From Rhizobiaceae bacterium (GTDB taxonomy: Bacteria > Pseudomonadota > Alphaproteobacteria > Rhizobiales > Rhizobiaceae): a DNA stretch of 64,000 nt. Below the pieces are notes generated by a model. That model saw only the letters and a list, made by a program, of their open reading frames with translations, had not been told where the DNA came from and did no database searches. The stretch spans positions 62,001 through 126,000 of the forward strand of contig JANQKQ010000042.1 in NCBI GenBank assembly GCA_028281105.1. Direction: 5' to 3'. Position 1 is the stretch's first letter. Each line of letters starts with the position of its first letter. This document shows positions 20,477 through 29,844 of this stretch, in pieces. The position numbers and the translations under genes are program-made.

Positions 20477-22890
20477 GCTCTTACCCGCGAATTCGCCGGA
20501 TCATATTGGCAGGCGGCGCAGACCTCCGCCGGCACGGTGTCGCCGATGATCTCGACGCCGAACCTGGTGCCGACGCGGGAGAACTCCGGGTCGACAAAAC
20601 CCATTGCCAGGTTTTTGCCGACCCGGTGTCCCCACGCCGCCGATGTGATCGTGCCGATCACCCTGCCATCTGCAACCATAGAGTCGCCGGGATGCGCCGG
20701 CGCCCGTGTACAATCGATGTCGATTGAGACGAATTGCCGGCGCGGCCCGCGATTGTGCATCTTCATCAATGCGTCCTTGCCGGTGAAGTCCTTGTCCAGC
20801 TTGACGAACCGGTCGAGCGCGCTTTCGAACGGATTGAACTCGGTGATGAGGTCCGCCTTCCAGTGGCGATAGCCCTTTTCCAGGCGCATGGATTCTGCTG
20901 CGCGCAGCCCGAACGGCCTGATGCCGAACCCGGCGCCGGCATCCCACAATTGCGAGAATACCGCCTCAAGCCGCCGGTTGGGAACATGCAGCTCGAAGGC
21001 CAGCTCGCCGGAAAACGACACCGACATGGCGACGACTTCGGCATCGCCCAGTCGCACCGTGCGCACGTGAAGCCACGGGAACGCCTGCTTCGACCAATCT
21101 TCGTGCGGCGCGACGGCGTCCAGGACCTGGCGGCTCTTGGGGCCGGCTAACACCAGTATCGTGTATTCGTTGGTCAGGCTTGTGATGTCGATCGGCCCAT
21201 CGTCGGGACAGTGGGTGCGCAGCCAGTCCATATCATGGGCTTCGGCCGCCGCCGCGGAGCCGAACCAGACCTTCCCGTCGGCCAGGTTGGCGATCGTCGC
21301 TTCCCCCTTCACGTTGCCGTGCCGGTTCAGGAAGTAGCCCAGGCTGATTGCGCCTGGCTGGCGTTTGAGCGGCGAGCATATCAGGTGGCCGAGCCAGTCG
21401 TGCACATTGTCGCCGATTATCTCGTAGCGATTGAAGCCTGACACCTCCATGACACCGACCCCGTTGCGCACGGCATCGACCTCGCCCGCGACCACCTCGT
21501 GCGCGTTGTTGAAGCGAAACGAATGGACCTCCTCGAAATCGGCGCCCGGTTTGTAGAAGTCGGCTCGCTCCCAGCCGTTGACCACCGCAAACTGGGCGTT
21601 CATCGAAGCCAGGCGTTCATACAGCGGCGTGGTCTTCTTCGGCCGCCCGGCCGGGCGATGTTCGTGTGGCATGTGGAAGCGGAATTCGTTCTGATAGTCT
21701 TCGACCGCCTTGGCGGCGGTGTAGGGAACATCGGCATATTGGGTGAAGCGGCGCGGGTCGAGGCACCAGGTATCGTAGCATGCCTCTCCGTGCACGATCA
21801 TCTGGGCGAGCAGCCACCCATGGCCGCCGCCTTCTCCCAGCCCGGCCCGCAGGCCGGTGATGGCGTAGGCGTTGGGCTTGCCCGCGATCGGGCCGACCAG
21901 GGGCAGCCCGTCGGGCGTGTAGGTGATCGGCCCGTTGATCACCGAATGAATGCCGGCGCTCGCCAGGCAGGGCAGGCGGGCGAAGGCGCCTTCCATCACG
22001 TCGATCACCCGGTCGAGATCGTCCGGGCAGAGCGCCATGGTGAAATTCGGATCGATGCCTTCCAGGCCCCAAGTCCTGCAACCCTGCTCATAGAAGCCAA
22101 CCAGCAGCCCGTTCTTCTCCTGGCGCGAATAGAAATCATCGGTTGGGCAGCGGATCAGCGGGACGCGAAAATCCAGCGCCTCGATCTCCGCGATCGGCTC
22201 GGTCAGCAGATATTGGTGCTCCATCGAGGCGACCGGCAGTTCGACGTCCATCATCTCGGCGATCTCGTTGCAGCGATAGCCGCCGGCGTTGACGACGATC
22301 TCGCAGCCGATGTCGCCGTCTTTCGTGTGGACGATCCACTCGCCGTTCGGCTTGTGTGTCAGGGCGGTCACCGGCGTGAACCGCTTGATCTGTGCGCCGG
22401 CATGGCGCGCGCGCCGGGCCAGCGCCTGGCACAATTGGGCGGGGTCGATGTCGCCGTCGAGCGGGTCCCACAGCGCGCCGAGCAGATTGTCGGTGGTTAT
22501 CAGCGGATGGCGGGCCGCGCACTCATCGGCGTCGATGAACTCGAAGTCGACGCCCATGCCCTTGGCCAGGCTGATGAAGTGGCGATAACCGTCCACGTGG
22601 TCCTGGCTCGAAGCCAGCCGGAGCCCGCCGGTGCCGTGATGGTAGTTGATCGGGTAGTCGGGATCGTCGGCGAGCTCCTTGTAGAGCGCGATCGAGTGGC
22701 TTTTGAGGCCGACCATGGTCTGGACTGCGCCGAAATTCGTAACCTGGGCGGCCGAATGCCAGGTGGTGCCCGACGTCAGTTCGTCGCGTTCGAGCAGGAC
22801 CACATCGTCCCAACCCTCCTGGGTCAGGTGATAAAGCGTAGAGCAGCCGGCGATCCCGCCCCCGATGATCACGACCCGTGCGTGCGACAA
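20473..22890 (-). CDS. Dimethylglycine/sarcosine dehydrogenase-like FAD oxidoreductase with GcvT domain
   Basis: About 805 residues. The N-terminal half is a D-amino-acid-oxidase-type FAD domain (VVIIGGGIAGCSTLYHL at the start, then TSGTTWHSAAQV, the region that binds FAD in sarcosine/dimethylglycine dehydrogenases). The C-terminal half is a glycine-cleavage T-protein domain (FNRYEIIGDNVHDWLGHL, later RLEKGYRHWKADL), which binds folate and would accept the one-carbon unit. ATG 22890 was chosen; TTG 22911 lacks a ribosome site. It heads an operon with the DegT-type aminotransferase and diverges from the MttB-family gene. Demethylation of an N-methylated amino acid is likely; the exact substrate is not shown. 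Confidence 0.87.
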   Translation of the reverse strand: MSHARVVIIGGGIAGCSTLYHLTQEGWDDVVLLERDELTSGTTWHSAAQVTNFGAVQTMVGLKSHSIALYKELADDPDYPINYHHGTGGLRLASSQDHVDGYRHFISLAKGMGVDFEFIDADECAARHPLITTDNLLGALWDPLDGDIDPAQLCQALARRARHAGAQIKRFTPVTALTHKPNGEWIVHTKDGDIGCEIVVNAGGYRCNEIAEMMDVELPVASMEHQYLLTEPIAEIEALDFRVPLIRCPTDDFYSRQEKNGLLVGFYEQGCRTWGLEGIDPNFTMALCPDDLDRVIDVMEGAFARLPCLASAGIHSVINGPITYTPDGLPLVGPIAGKPNAYAITGLRAGLGEGGGHGWLLAQMIVHGEACYDTWCLDPRRFTQYADVPYTAAKAVEDYQNEFRFHMPHEHRPAGRPKKTTPLYERLASMNAQFAVVNGWERADFYKPGADFEEVHSFRFNNAHEVVAGEVDAVRNGVGVMEVSGFNRYEIIGDNVHDWLGHLICSPLKRQPGAISLGYFLNRHGNVKGEATIANLADGKVWFGSAAAAEAHDMDWLRTHCPDDGPIDITSLTNEYTILVLAGPKSRQVLDAVAPHEDWSKQAFPWLHVRTVRLGDAEVVAMSVSFSGELAFELHVPNRRLEAVFSQLWDAGAGFGIRPFGLRAAESMRLEKGYRHWKADLITEFNPFESALDRFVKLDKDFTGKDALMKMHNRGPRRQFVSIDIDCTRAPAHPGDSMVADGRVIGTITSAAWGHRVGKNLAMGFVDPEFSRVGTRFGVEIIGDTVPAEVCAACQYDPANSRVRA

Positions 22891-23087
22891 CATCGACAGA
22901 TAACTCCGCAAACGGTTGCGCCCGATAGTGTCAAGCGCCGTTCGGACAACGCAATATTTTTGATGACGTTAAGGCAAATGAACGTCAGGCTGCAGAAATC
23001 GTGAACGTTGGAGGCGCAAATTGCGGCGATGAAGGCGCTGGGACACAGTCTGGGCGCATCTTTTAGCGGACCAGGCGGCCGACGGTG

Positions 23088-24629
23088 ATGAGCGAGCAAG
23101 TGAACATCGGCAGGCGCAAGCGTGGTCGGGCCGCCCGGCTCGCCGCGCGTACCGACAAGCACGATCAACCCAATCCCGCGCCGCCCGGCCAGCGCGGCGG
23201 CGCCTACAGGCCTCTCGACGATCGCGAGGTCGAGCAGATCTACCGAACCGCACTCGACATCCTTTCCGACATCGGCATGGGCGAGGTTCCGCCCGCGCTG
23301 CTAGAGCGTGCCCTGGAAGCGGGGGCGAGCGTCAACGGACTGGGCCGGCTGAGTTTTCCCCCGGCGATGATCGAGGACATCGTGGCCGGTGCGGCCAAGG
23401 GCTTCGTGTTCCATGGGCAGGACCCGGCACACGATTTCGAGATCGGTGACGAGCGGGTGTTCTACGGAACCGGTGGCGCCGCGGTTCAGACGCTCGATAT
23501 CGACAGCGGCGTCTACCGCCCATCGACGCTCGCCGATCTGCACGATTTTGCGCGCCTTGCCGACACGCTGGAGAATATCAGCTGGTTCACCCGCTGCTGC
23601 GTCGCCACCGATGTTGAGGATGTTTTCGAGCTCGACATCAACACCGCCTATGCGATCGCCGCAGGCACGAAGAAACCGGTTGGCACCAGCTTCACGCTTG
23701 GCGCCCATGTCGATCCGATCGTCGACATGTTTGACACGGTGCTCGGCGGCGAGGGCCGGTTCGCCAAGCGGCCGTTCTGCAAGGCGCATATCAGCCCGGT
23801 CATCTCGCCGCTGCGCTATGGCGAGGACGCGGTCGACGTGGCGCTGGCCTGCATCAAGCGCAACGTTCCCATCAACGCCATCATCGCGGCGCAATCGGGG
23901 GCGACCGCACCGGCCACACTGGCCGGCATGCTGGCGCAGACCACCGCCGAGACGCTGGCCGCACTGGCGCTAGTCAACCTGTTCGCGCCGGGCTATCCGG
24001 TGATCTTCTCCAACTGGCCGCTGGTGATCGATTTGCGCACCGGAGCGTTCAGCGGCGGTGGTGGCGAGATTTCCACCATGAACGCGGCGGCCGCCCAGAT
24101 CGGCAACTGGCTCGGCCTGCCCACCGGGGTGGCTGCATCGATGAGCGACGCCAAGGCGGTCGACGCGCAGATGGGGTCGGAGAAGGCGATCGCGGCGCTG
24201 GCCGCCGGTCTGTCCGGCGCCAACATGATCTATGAATCGTCGGGCATGATGGCGAGCCTGCTGGGCGCATCGTTCGAAGCGTTCGTCGTCGACAACGAGA
24301 TGCTGGGCCACATTCTGCGGCTCATTCGCGGTATCGAGGTCAATGAGGAGACGCTGGGTTTCGACGCCATCCGATCGGTGGTGACCGGGGAGGGGCATTT
24401 CCTGGGCGCCGATCACACCATGGCGGCGATGCAGCGCGACTATTTCTATCCCGCGCTCGCCGACCGCAACAATCCGCGCACATGGCAGGAGCAGGGGGCC
24501 AACGATCTATGGGCCGTTGCACGCTCGCGCGCCAAAGAAATCCTCAATTCGCACATTCCAGACCATCTGGAAGCATCGGCGGACCGCGCCATCCGCGCCC
24601 GCCACAACATCCTCATCCCGCCGCGATAG
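23088..24629 (+). CDS. MttB-family methyltransferase, non-pyrrolysine type
   Basis: A 513-residue member of the trimethylamine methyltransferase (MttB) superfamily, read straight through with no in-frame TAG, so it is of the pyrrolysine-free type. Known relatives move a methyl group from glycine betaine or similar quaternary amines to a corrinoid protein. Recognisable stretches are LDILSDIGMGEVPP near residue 55 and the barrel core FTLGAHVDPIVDMF and GAFSGGGGEISTMNAAAAQ. No corrinoid protein gene is in the window. ATG 23088 was preferred over GTG 23085 just before it. It overlaps the 3' end of the LysR gene by 17 bp and lies next to a betaine importer. Confidence 0.88.
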   Translation: MSEQVNIGRRKRGRAARLAARTDKHDQPNPAPPGQRGGAYRPLDDREVEQIYRTALDILSDIGMGEVPPALLERALEAGASVNGLGRLSFPPAMIEDIVAGAAKGFVFHGQDPAHDFEIGDERVFYGTGGAAVQTLDIDSGVYRPSTLADLHDFARLADTLENISWFTRCCVATDVEDVFELDINTAYAIAAGTKKPVGTSFTLGAHVDPIVDMFDTVLGGEGRFAKRPFCKAHISPVISPLRYGEDAVDVALACIKRNVPINAIIAAQSGATAPATLAGMLAQTTAETLAALALVNLFAPGYPVIFSNWPLVIDLRTGAFSGGGGEISTMNAAAAQIGNWLGLPTGVAASMSDAKAVDAQMGSEKAIAALAAGLSGANMIYESSGMMASLLGASFEAFVVDNEMLGHILRLIRGIEVNEETLGFDAIRSVVTGEGHFLGADHTMAAMQRDYFYPALADRNNPRTWQEQGANDLWAVARSRAKEILNSHIPDHLEASADRAIRARHNILIPPR

Positions 24630-25680
24630 CCGTTGGCGCCATCACGGTATCCTCGAAGCCGATTTCCATGTCCTTTCCGGTGCGGAACATGTCGGATGAC
24701 CAAGGCGCGATCTGATTGACCTGCGGCAGCAGTTGCTGCTGGATCAGTTCGCGGCATTGTTCGGCCAGCCGTTGCGGCAGCGAACCCAGTTCGCCGCTGC
24801 GGTTGACCAGGTAGATCCGCCGCGAGAAGCCGGCGAACGGCAGTGGCGACAGGTCGAGCTCCGGCAGGCAGCGCGGAGTGTCCAGCGCGCATAGCGGCGT
24901 CGACACGGTCCAGCCCCGGCATTTGACGACCATCGAATGCACCGCGCGGGTCGCGTCGAAGGCGATGCGTTTTTCCGCGCTGATGCCGACCCGGCGGAAC
25001 TGTTGGCTGACCAGCCGCCCCAGCGGCATGGAATCGTTGAAACCGACGAACGGCATATCGGCAAGCTGCTCCATGACCGGGCGGCGGGCATCGAGATGTC
25101 CCTTGGCAGTGACCAGGATGAACGGCTCTTGCAGGATGGTGAATACATCGAAGCGCGCGGTGTCCTGGGGCAGCAGGGCGCTCACCACAACGTCTAGCTC
25201 GCGGTGCATGAAGGCCGAGGTCAGGTGGTCGGAGCGGCCGGTCGAGGCGCTGATCAGGCAATGGGGATAGGCGCTCTGGAACAGTCCGACCAGATCGGGC
25301 GTGATCGAGGCGTCGAGATCGTCGATGATGCCGAGGCGAAACTGGGGCAGCGAGGTCGGGCTCAGTTCCAGCAGTTCCGTCTGCGCCCTGGTGACCACGT
25401 CGAGAATGCGGTCGGCGTGATGGCGTAGCAGGGTGCCGGCAGGCGTCAGCGCGATCGGCCGCGCGCCGCGGTCGAACAGCTTGACGCCCAGCGCCAGCTC
25501 CAGGTTGGAAATCTGTTGCGAGACGGCGGAGGGGCTCATGTTGAGCCGGCTTGCCGCGCGCGCCATGGTGCCCTCGTCGACCACCGTCATGAAGATCGAC
25601 AGCGCCTTGAAATTCAGGTCGGCAAGCTCGCGCTGCCGGTCCGCCGGGCCTATGTGGTCGATCACTTGGTTGACCGCCAT
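24613..25680 (-). CDS. LysR-family transcriptional regulator
   Basis: A 355-residue regulator with an N-terminal winged helix-turn-helix (LNFKALSIFMTVVDEGTMARAASRLNMSPSAVSQQISNLE, residues ~22-62 of the protein) and a C-terminal effector-binding domain. ATG 25680 is the start: AAGGAG lies six bases upstream. It converges on the MttB-family gene with a 17-bp overlap and follows the betaine importer operon after a hairpin. From context it probably controls methylated-amine use, but no operator was identified. Confidence 0.9.
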   Translation of the reverse strand: MAVNQVIDHIGPADRQRELADLNFKALSIFMTVVDEGTMARAASRLNMSPSAVSQQISNLELALGVKLFDRGARPIALTPAGTLLRHHADRILDVVTRAQTELLELSPTSLPQFRLGIIDDLDASITPDLVGLFQSAYPHCLISASTGRSDHLTSAFMHRELDVVVSALLPQDTARFDVFTILQEPFILVTAKGHLDARRPVMEQLADMPFVGFNDSMPLGRLVSQQFRRVGISAEKRIAFDATRAVHSMVVKCRGWTVSTPLCALDTPRCLPELDLSPLPFAGFSRRIYLVNRSGELGSLPQRLAEQCRELIQQQLLPQVNQIAPWSSDMFRTGKDMEIGFEDTVMAPTAIAAG

Positions 25681-25722
25681 ATGAAGCTCCTTCATCGCCG
25701 CCGGTTGCCATTCGCGACGTGA

Positions 25723-25742
25723 TTGCCGCCATTTGGCGGCAA
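25723..25742 (-). terminator. Hairpin after the betaine importer operon
   Basis: Perfect 8-bp stem TTGCCGCC / GGCGGCAA with loop ATTT, in the 114-bp gap between the stop of the betaine permease (25795) and the LysR start (25680), both read leftward. Likely separates the two transcription units; no strong T-run follows. Confidence 0.5.
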
Positions 25743-25794
25743 ATCGGCGCGCGAAGTCAACCGGATAGCGATTCCGGAGGTACCTTGGACCCGA

Positions 25795-27381
25795 TCAGTC
25801 CTGGTCGGCGCGGCGGAAGGCTCCCTGAACGATCCGGTCCATCACCATGGCCAGGAACAGGATCGCAAAGCCGCCCAGCAGGCCCGGCCCCTTGGCCGCG
25901 TATTGCAGGGCTTCCAGGATCTCCTTGCCGAGCCCGCCGCCGCCGATCAGCGAGATGATCACCACCATCGACAGGCACATCAGGATGGTCTGGTTGACGC
26001 CGGTCATGATCGAGGGCAACGCGAGCGGGATTTCCACGTCTTTCAGCAATTGCCATCTCGACGCGCCGAACGCCACGGCCGCCTCCTTGATGGATTCGGG
26101 CACGCCGCGCATGCCCAACGCAGTCAGGCGAATGACCGGAGGCATGCCGAAGATGATGGTCGCAAGGATGCCCGGCGGGTTGCCGGTGCCGAAAAAGGCG
26201 ATGATCGGGATCAGGTAGACGAATGCCGGCAATGTCTGCATCAGGTCGAGAACCGGCTCGGCGGTCTTGTAGGCACGCATCGATTTGCCGAACCAGATGC
26301 CAAGAGGAATGCCGATCACCACGCACAACAGCACCGCGGCGCCGACGAGGGCGACGGTCTCCATCGCGATTTCCCAGTAGCCCAGCAGGGCCGTATAGGC
26401 GAGCGCGGCGGCGGTGAAGATCGCTACGCGAGGACCGGCCGCGCGCCAGGCGGTGACGCAGATCACCAGCATGACCACGGGCCATGGAGAGCCGATCAGC
26501 GCTATCGTCAGCGCATCGAGGACGCTGCGAACCCCGGCAACGATGCCGTCGAACACATCGCCGCCGGCAATGGCGGCGGCGTCGATGCGCGCTTCCATCC
26601 AGTTGGCGACGGTAGCGAACAGCGTCGTGTCGCTGTGACCCAGGATCATGGCTGAGGCTTGCTGTTCGGGGAAGGCGTCGAGCATGGCCAACGAGGCATT
26701 GACGGTGAATTTGTAGACGATCAACGGTCCGATGGCGGCCACCAGGACGATGCCCAACACGGTGTTGCGCGTAGAGCGGCCGCTTTCGGTGCTGGCCGGG
26801 TCGATGCGCCAGCGCGAATACTGCCTCTCATAGACCCGGTCGGCATAGAAGCCCTGCACCAGCTTGAACGCCAGCAGCAGGAGCAGGCCGGTGAGCATGA
26901 TGCCGAAGGCTTCCGCCTGCGCTGCCGCGGCGCGGTCCAGGTTGGTTTGCGCGGCCTTGCCGATGTTTTCGGCGAGCCTTTCGAACCGTTCCACGTCGGA
27001 TGCTTCGGTGGCTTCGGCCGCGCGTTGCATGAACTCGTCCGCGCGATTCTGCTGGCCCTGCGCGCGCTCGACGAATTCGGCGCCGGGATCGCCCCAGGCT
27101 CCGCGCCCGATCTGGACCCAGGCGATGATCTCCAGGATCAGAAAGCCCCAGAACATGCCCCAGATCGCCCGCGAAGCCGACCAGAGCGGCCCGAGCACGG
27201 CGGCCCAGATGTTGAACGTGTTGGGTAGAAGCCCGGTCGCCTCGTGGATTTTGTGAAAGGCGGCGGTGTAATAGCTGCCGCTCGGGCCCACGAATTGATT
27301 GATCGAGGCATCGAGTTCGTCGCGATCGACCTCGATATCCGAGGCGGCGGTGACCTTCAGCTCGCCTGTTGTATCAGTCAT
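25795..27381 (-). CDS. Glycine betaine/proline-type ABC permease with long N-terminal extension
   Basis: A 528-residue inner-membrane permease. The C-terminal ~260 residues form the usual ProW/OpuAB core, including the EAA coupling motif GVPESIKEAAVAFGASRWQ (about 428-446). The N-terminal ~270 residues are unusual: a hydrophobic segment in NIWAAVLGPLWSASRAIWG resembling DUF2628-type membrane proteins, a polar, probably helical coiled segment (about 105-160), then further helices. Its start overlaps the ATPase stop by 8 bp. It forms an importer with the ATPase and binding protein upstream; betaine-like substrates fit the neighbouring catabolic genes. Confidence 0.87.
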   Translation of the reverse strand: MTDTTGELKVTAASDIEVDRDELDASINQFVGPSGSYYTAAFHKIHEATGLLPNTFNIWAAVLGPLWSASRAIWGMFWGFLILEIIAWVQIGRGAWGDPGAEFVERAQGQQNRADEFMQRAAEATEASDVERFERLAENIGKAAQTNLDRAAAAQAEAFGIMLTGLLLLLAFKLVQGFYADRVYERQYSRWRIDPASTESGRSTRNTVLGIVLVAAIGPLIVYKFTVNASLAMLDAFPEQQASAMILGHSDTTLFATVANWMEARIDAAAIAGGDVFDGIVAGVRSVLDALTIALIGSPWPVVMLVICVTAWRAAGPRVAIFTAAALAYTALLGYWEIAMETVALVGAAVLLCVVIGIPLGIWFGKSMRAYKTAEPVLDLMQTLPAFVYLIPIIAFFGTGNPPGILATIIFGMPPVIRLTALGMRGVPESIKEAAVAFGASRWQLLKDVEIPLALPSIMTGVNQTILMCLSMVVIISLIGGGGLGKEILEALQYAAKGPGLLGGFAILFLAMVMDRIVQGAFRRADQD

Positions 27382-28411
27382 CTTTGCCTCCCTGGATGCC
27401 GCGCAGCAGGCGTGGTTTGGTGACGACGCCGATGTCCTTTCCGCTATCGGTGATCACCACCGGTTTGTCGGTATCGACCGCCAGATCGATCAACTGATCG
27501 AGATCGGCGCCCTCGTCGGCGCGTGGCGCGCCTTTCAGCGAGCCGGAATAGCTGTCCAACGGCTCCATGATCGAATGGGCCTTGACGAGCTTGAGCTTGG
27601 AGATGCCCTGCACGAACTCGCGAACATACTCATCGGCCGGGTTCATCACGATCTCCTCGGGCGTACCGATCTGCACGATCAGGCCGTCCTTCATGATGGC
27701 GATGCGATGGCCGATGCGGATCGCTTCGTCGAGATCGTGGGTGATGAACAGCGTGGTTTTCTGAAGCTGGGCGACCAACGCCTTGAACTGGTCTTGCAGT
27801 TGCATTCGGATCAGCGGGTCGAGCGCGGAGAACGGCTCGTCCATCAGCAGGATTTCCGGATCGGAGGCGAGCGCGCGGGCGATGCCGACGCGCTGCTGCA
27901 TGCCGCCGGAGAGTTCCTTGGGCAGCCGGTCCTCGTAGCCCACCAGGTTGACCAGTTCGAGCGCGTGGTCGGATACCGCCCAGCGCTTGGCCTTGGAGAC
28001 TTTGCGGATTTCGAGGGGGTAGGCGACGTTGTCGCGCACCGAACGGTGCGGCATCAGCGCCATGTGCTGGAACACCATGCCGATCTTGGTGGCGCGCACC
28101 GCGCGCAGTTCGGCCTCCGACATGGCCGAGACATCCTGGCCGAGGATCTCGATATTGCCCGAGGTCGGCTCGATCAGCCGGTTGACGTGGCGCACCAGCG
28201 TGGACTTGCCCGAGCCCGACAGACCCATGATGCAGAAGATCTCGCCGCGCGGAACATCGAAGGTGGCGCTTTGGACGCCGACCACGCAGCCGAAGCGCTC
28301 CAGCACTTCCGGCTTGCCGATGCCTTCTGACTTGACGGCGGCCATCGCTTCCGCGGCACGGTCGCCGAAGATCTTCCACACGTCCGTCAGTTTAACTACG
28401 GATTCGCTCAT
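27374..28411 (-). CDS. Glycine betaine/proline-type ABC transporter ATP-binding protein
   Basis: About 345 residues with Walker A GLSGSGKST, signature LSGGMQQRVGIARA, Walker B ILLMDEPFSALDP and the switch histidine in FITHDLDEA. Family markers are the N-terminal VWKIFG and the long insert before the Walker A loop seen in ProV/OpuAA. The C-terminal ~70 residues look like a shortened CBS region (KPVVITDSGKDIGVV), which in relatives senses ionic strength. ATG 28411 is the start: GGAGGA lies 7 nt upstream, better than ATG 28444. Second gene of the importer operon. Confidence 0.9.
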   Translation of the reverse strand: MSESVVKLTDVWKIFGDRAAEAMAAVKSEGIGKPEVLERFGCVVGVQSATFDVPRGEIFCIMGLSGSGKSTLVRHVNRLIEPTSGNIEILGQDVSAMSEAELRAVRATKIGMVFQHMALMPHRSVRDNVAYPLEIRKVSKAKRWAVSDHALELVNLVGYEDRLPKELSGGMQQRVGIARALASDPEILLMDEPFSALDPLIRMQLQDQFKALVAQLQKTTLFITHDLDEAIRIGHRIAIMKDGLIVQIGTPEEIVMNPADEYVREFVQGISKLKLVKAHSIMEPLDSYSGSLKGAPRADEGADLDQLIDLAVDTDKPVVITDSGKDIGVVTKPRLLRGIQGGKDD

Positions 28412-28446
28412 CCAGCAGTCCTCCCCAGCCTGCATGTGAGACACAA

Positions 28447-28477
28447 GATGGCCGCCGGAGCGGAACCGGCGGCCATC
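28447..28477 (-). promoter_or_regulatory. Intercistronic hairpin after the betaine-binding protein gene
   Basis: Perfect 12-bp stem, GATGGCCGCCGG / CCGGCGGCCATC, with a 7-nt loop. It sits between the binding-protein stop (28494) and the ATPase start (28411). In transport operons such stems protect the upstream message or partly end transcription, giving more binding protein than membrane components. The role is inferred from position and stem strength. Confidence 0.6.
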
Positions 28478-28493
28478 CAGCTTAGCGTATCGG

Positions 28494-29444
28494 CTACTGG
28501 CTTAGCCAGCCCAGAACGGTGTCCTGGTTTTCGTCAACCCACTGGCGGGCGAAAACAGCCGCGTCGATGTTGTCGACGGCCAGGGCCTTGCCCATCGCGC
28601 TGAGCGAGGCGCCGTCCATCTGGTAGTTGTTGAACAGCGCGGCCACCTCGGGATGGCTTTCCTCCAGCTCCTTGGCATAGTGCAGGTGCAGGGTTGCGCC
28701 GTTCCATGCGGTCGAGGCCGAGGATTTAGCCAGCCAGTCGGGATCGTCCGTGGGCTGGATCATGTTCCAGGTGGCCGGATCATGCGCCGGCTCTTCGAGA
28801 ACATGCAGATCCTGGGTCACGAAGATGTAGTGCGGGCTGTAGCAGAAGCCGATCCACGGCTCGTTCGCCTTGGTAGCGTTGGCGAGATTGGCGTAGGCGA
28901 TGGTTTCCTCATACTCGGTCAGCTCGAACAGCTGATCGTAGCCATAGGATTTCGCCCGGACTTTCTCGACGTTCGTCGAGGCCCATCCCGGCGCGCCGAT
29001 CCACACTTCCGGAGTGCCGTCGCCATCGGTATCGAAGATCGCCATCTTTTCGCTGTCGGAAAGATCGTCGATCGATTTGATGCCATGCTCTTCGGCGACG
29101 TATTTCGGCACGCACATGCCCTGCTCGGCCTGAACCGGATTCTGGTTCATCACCACGGTGCCTTTGTCTTTGACATAGGTGTCGTGCAGGTTCTGCTGGT
29201 TCGGCATCCACACTTCGGGGTGGGCATGCATCGATCCCTTATCCATCGCTTCGAAGACGATGGGGTTGGTGCCGTTTTGAAGTTCGACTTCGAGTCCGAG
29301 ATTGTCCTCGATCACGACCTTGAGCACGTGGGCGGTGACCTGGACCGAGGACCAGTTGGGCATTCCGATGACCACATCGGCGGCAAGCGCCGGGGTCACC
29401 GACATTGCCGTGGCCGCAAGTAACAATGAAACGCGTTTCATCAT
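28494..29444 (-). CDS. Glycine betaine-type ABC substrate-binding protein (OpuAC family)
   Basis: A 316-residue periplasmic binding protein with a clear signal peptide (KRVSLLLAATAMSVTPALAA, cleavage after about residue 21). The mature start DVVIGMPNWSSVQVTAHVL, GSMHAHPEVWMPN and WIGFCYSPHYIF are typical of OpuAC-type proteins, which cage quaternary amines with aromatic residues. It is first in the operon and followed by a strong hairpin. Betaine, choline or proline betaine are likely ligands; which one cannot be said. Confidence 0.9.
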   Translation of the reverse strand: MMKRVSLLLAATAMSVTPALAADVVIGMPNWSSVQVTAHVLKVVIEDNLGLEVELQNGTNPIVFEAMDKGSMHAHPEVWMPNQQNLHDTYVKDKGTVVMNQNPVQAEQGMCVPKYVAEEHGIKSIDDLSDSEKMAIFDTDGDGTPEVWIGAPGWASTNVEKVRAKSYGYDQLFELTEYEETIAYANLANATKANEPWIGFCYSPHYIFVTQDLHVLEEPAHDPATWNMIQPTDDPDWLAKSSASTAWNGATLHLHYAKELEESHPEVAALFNNYQMDGASLSAMGKALAVDNIDAAVFARQWVDENQDTVLGWLSQ

Positions 29445-29844
29445 CTAAGCTCCCTACTTTCTTTCACTTGGCATGTGTCGCTTGTTCCCTGGGCACCGCG
29501 CGCGACTGAAGAGCGGCGCCCACCCCGATGGGCGTTGAAGTTCTGCTTCGTTGCTGTGGCGCAAGCCTCCCACTGATTGCAGATCGCCAGGCCGCTTTTT
29601 TGTCTGATGCCTGCCAGCCCAGTTCCGCCGAACCAAGCATGGCGGGCCGGCGGCCAAAGTCGACCTTCTTTTCGCTACTTCAGAAAAATCGAATATAAGC
29701 ATCAAGAAATATGAACCCAGCGGCCGCGGTAGTTGCCGCCCCCGAGGTCTGGGGGAGCGATCGGGGAGGATGGACCGGCCAACGCGGTCGGCGATGTCGA
29801 TGGTCTGCGGAATGCGGATCAGCCGGCCGTTTGGCGACGGCGGT
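29445..29844. other. 400-bp region between the betaine-binding protein start and the lacI-type gene stop
   Basis: No gene is supported here. It must hold the promoter of the leftward betaine importer operon and the end of the leftward LacI-type transcript. One short leftward frame (29454-29705) has no recognisable content or ribosome site. No clear operator was seen. Confidence 0.6.

Noticed and set aside
23088-24629. Pyrrolysine-containing MttB
   Set aside because: The frame has no internal TAG and is of normal length, so it is the non-pyrrolysine type.
29454-29705. 83-codon minus-strand frame upstream of the betaine-binding protein
   Set aside because: Lies in a promoter region, no motif, arginine-rich composition typical of non-coding GC-rich DNA.
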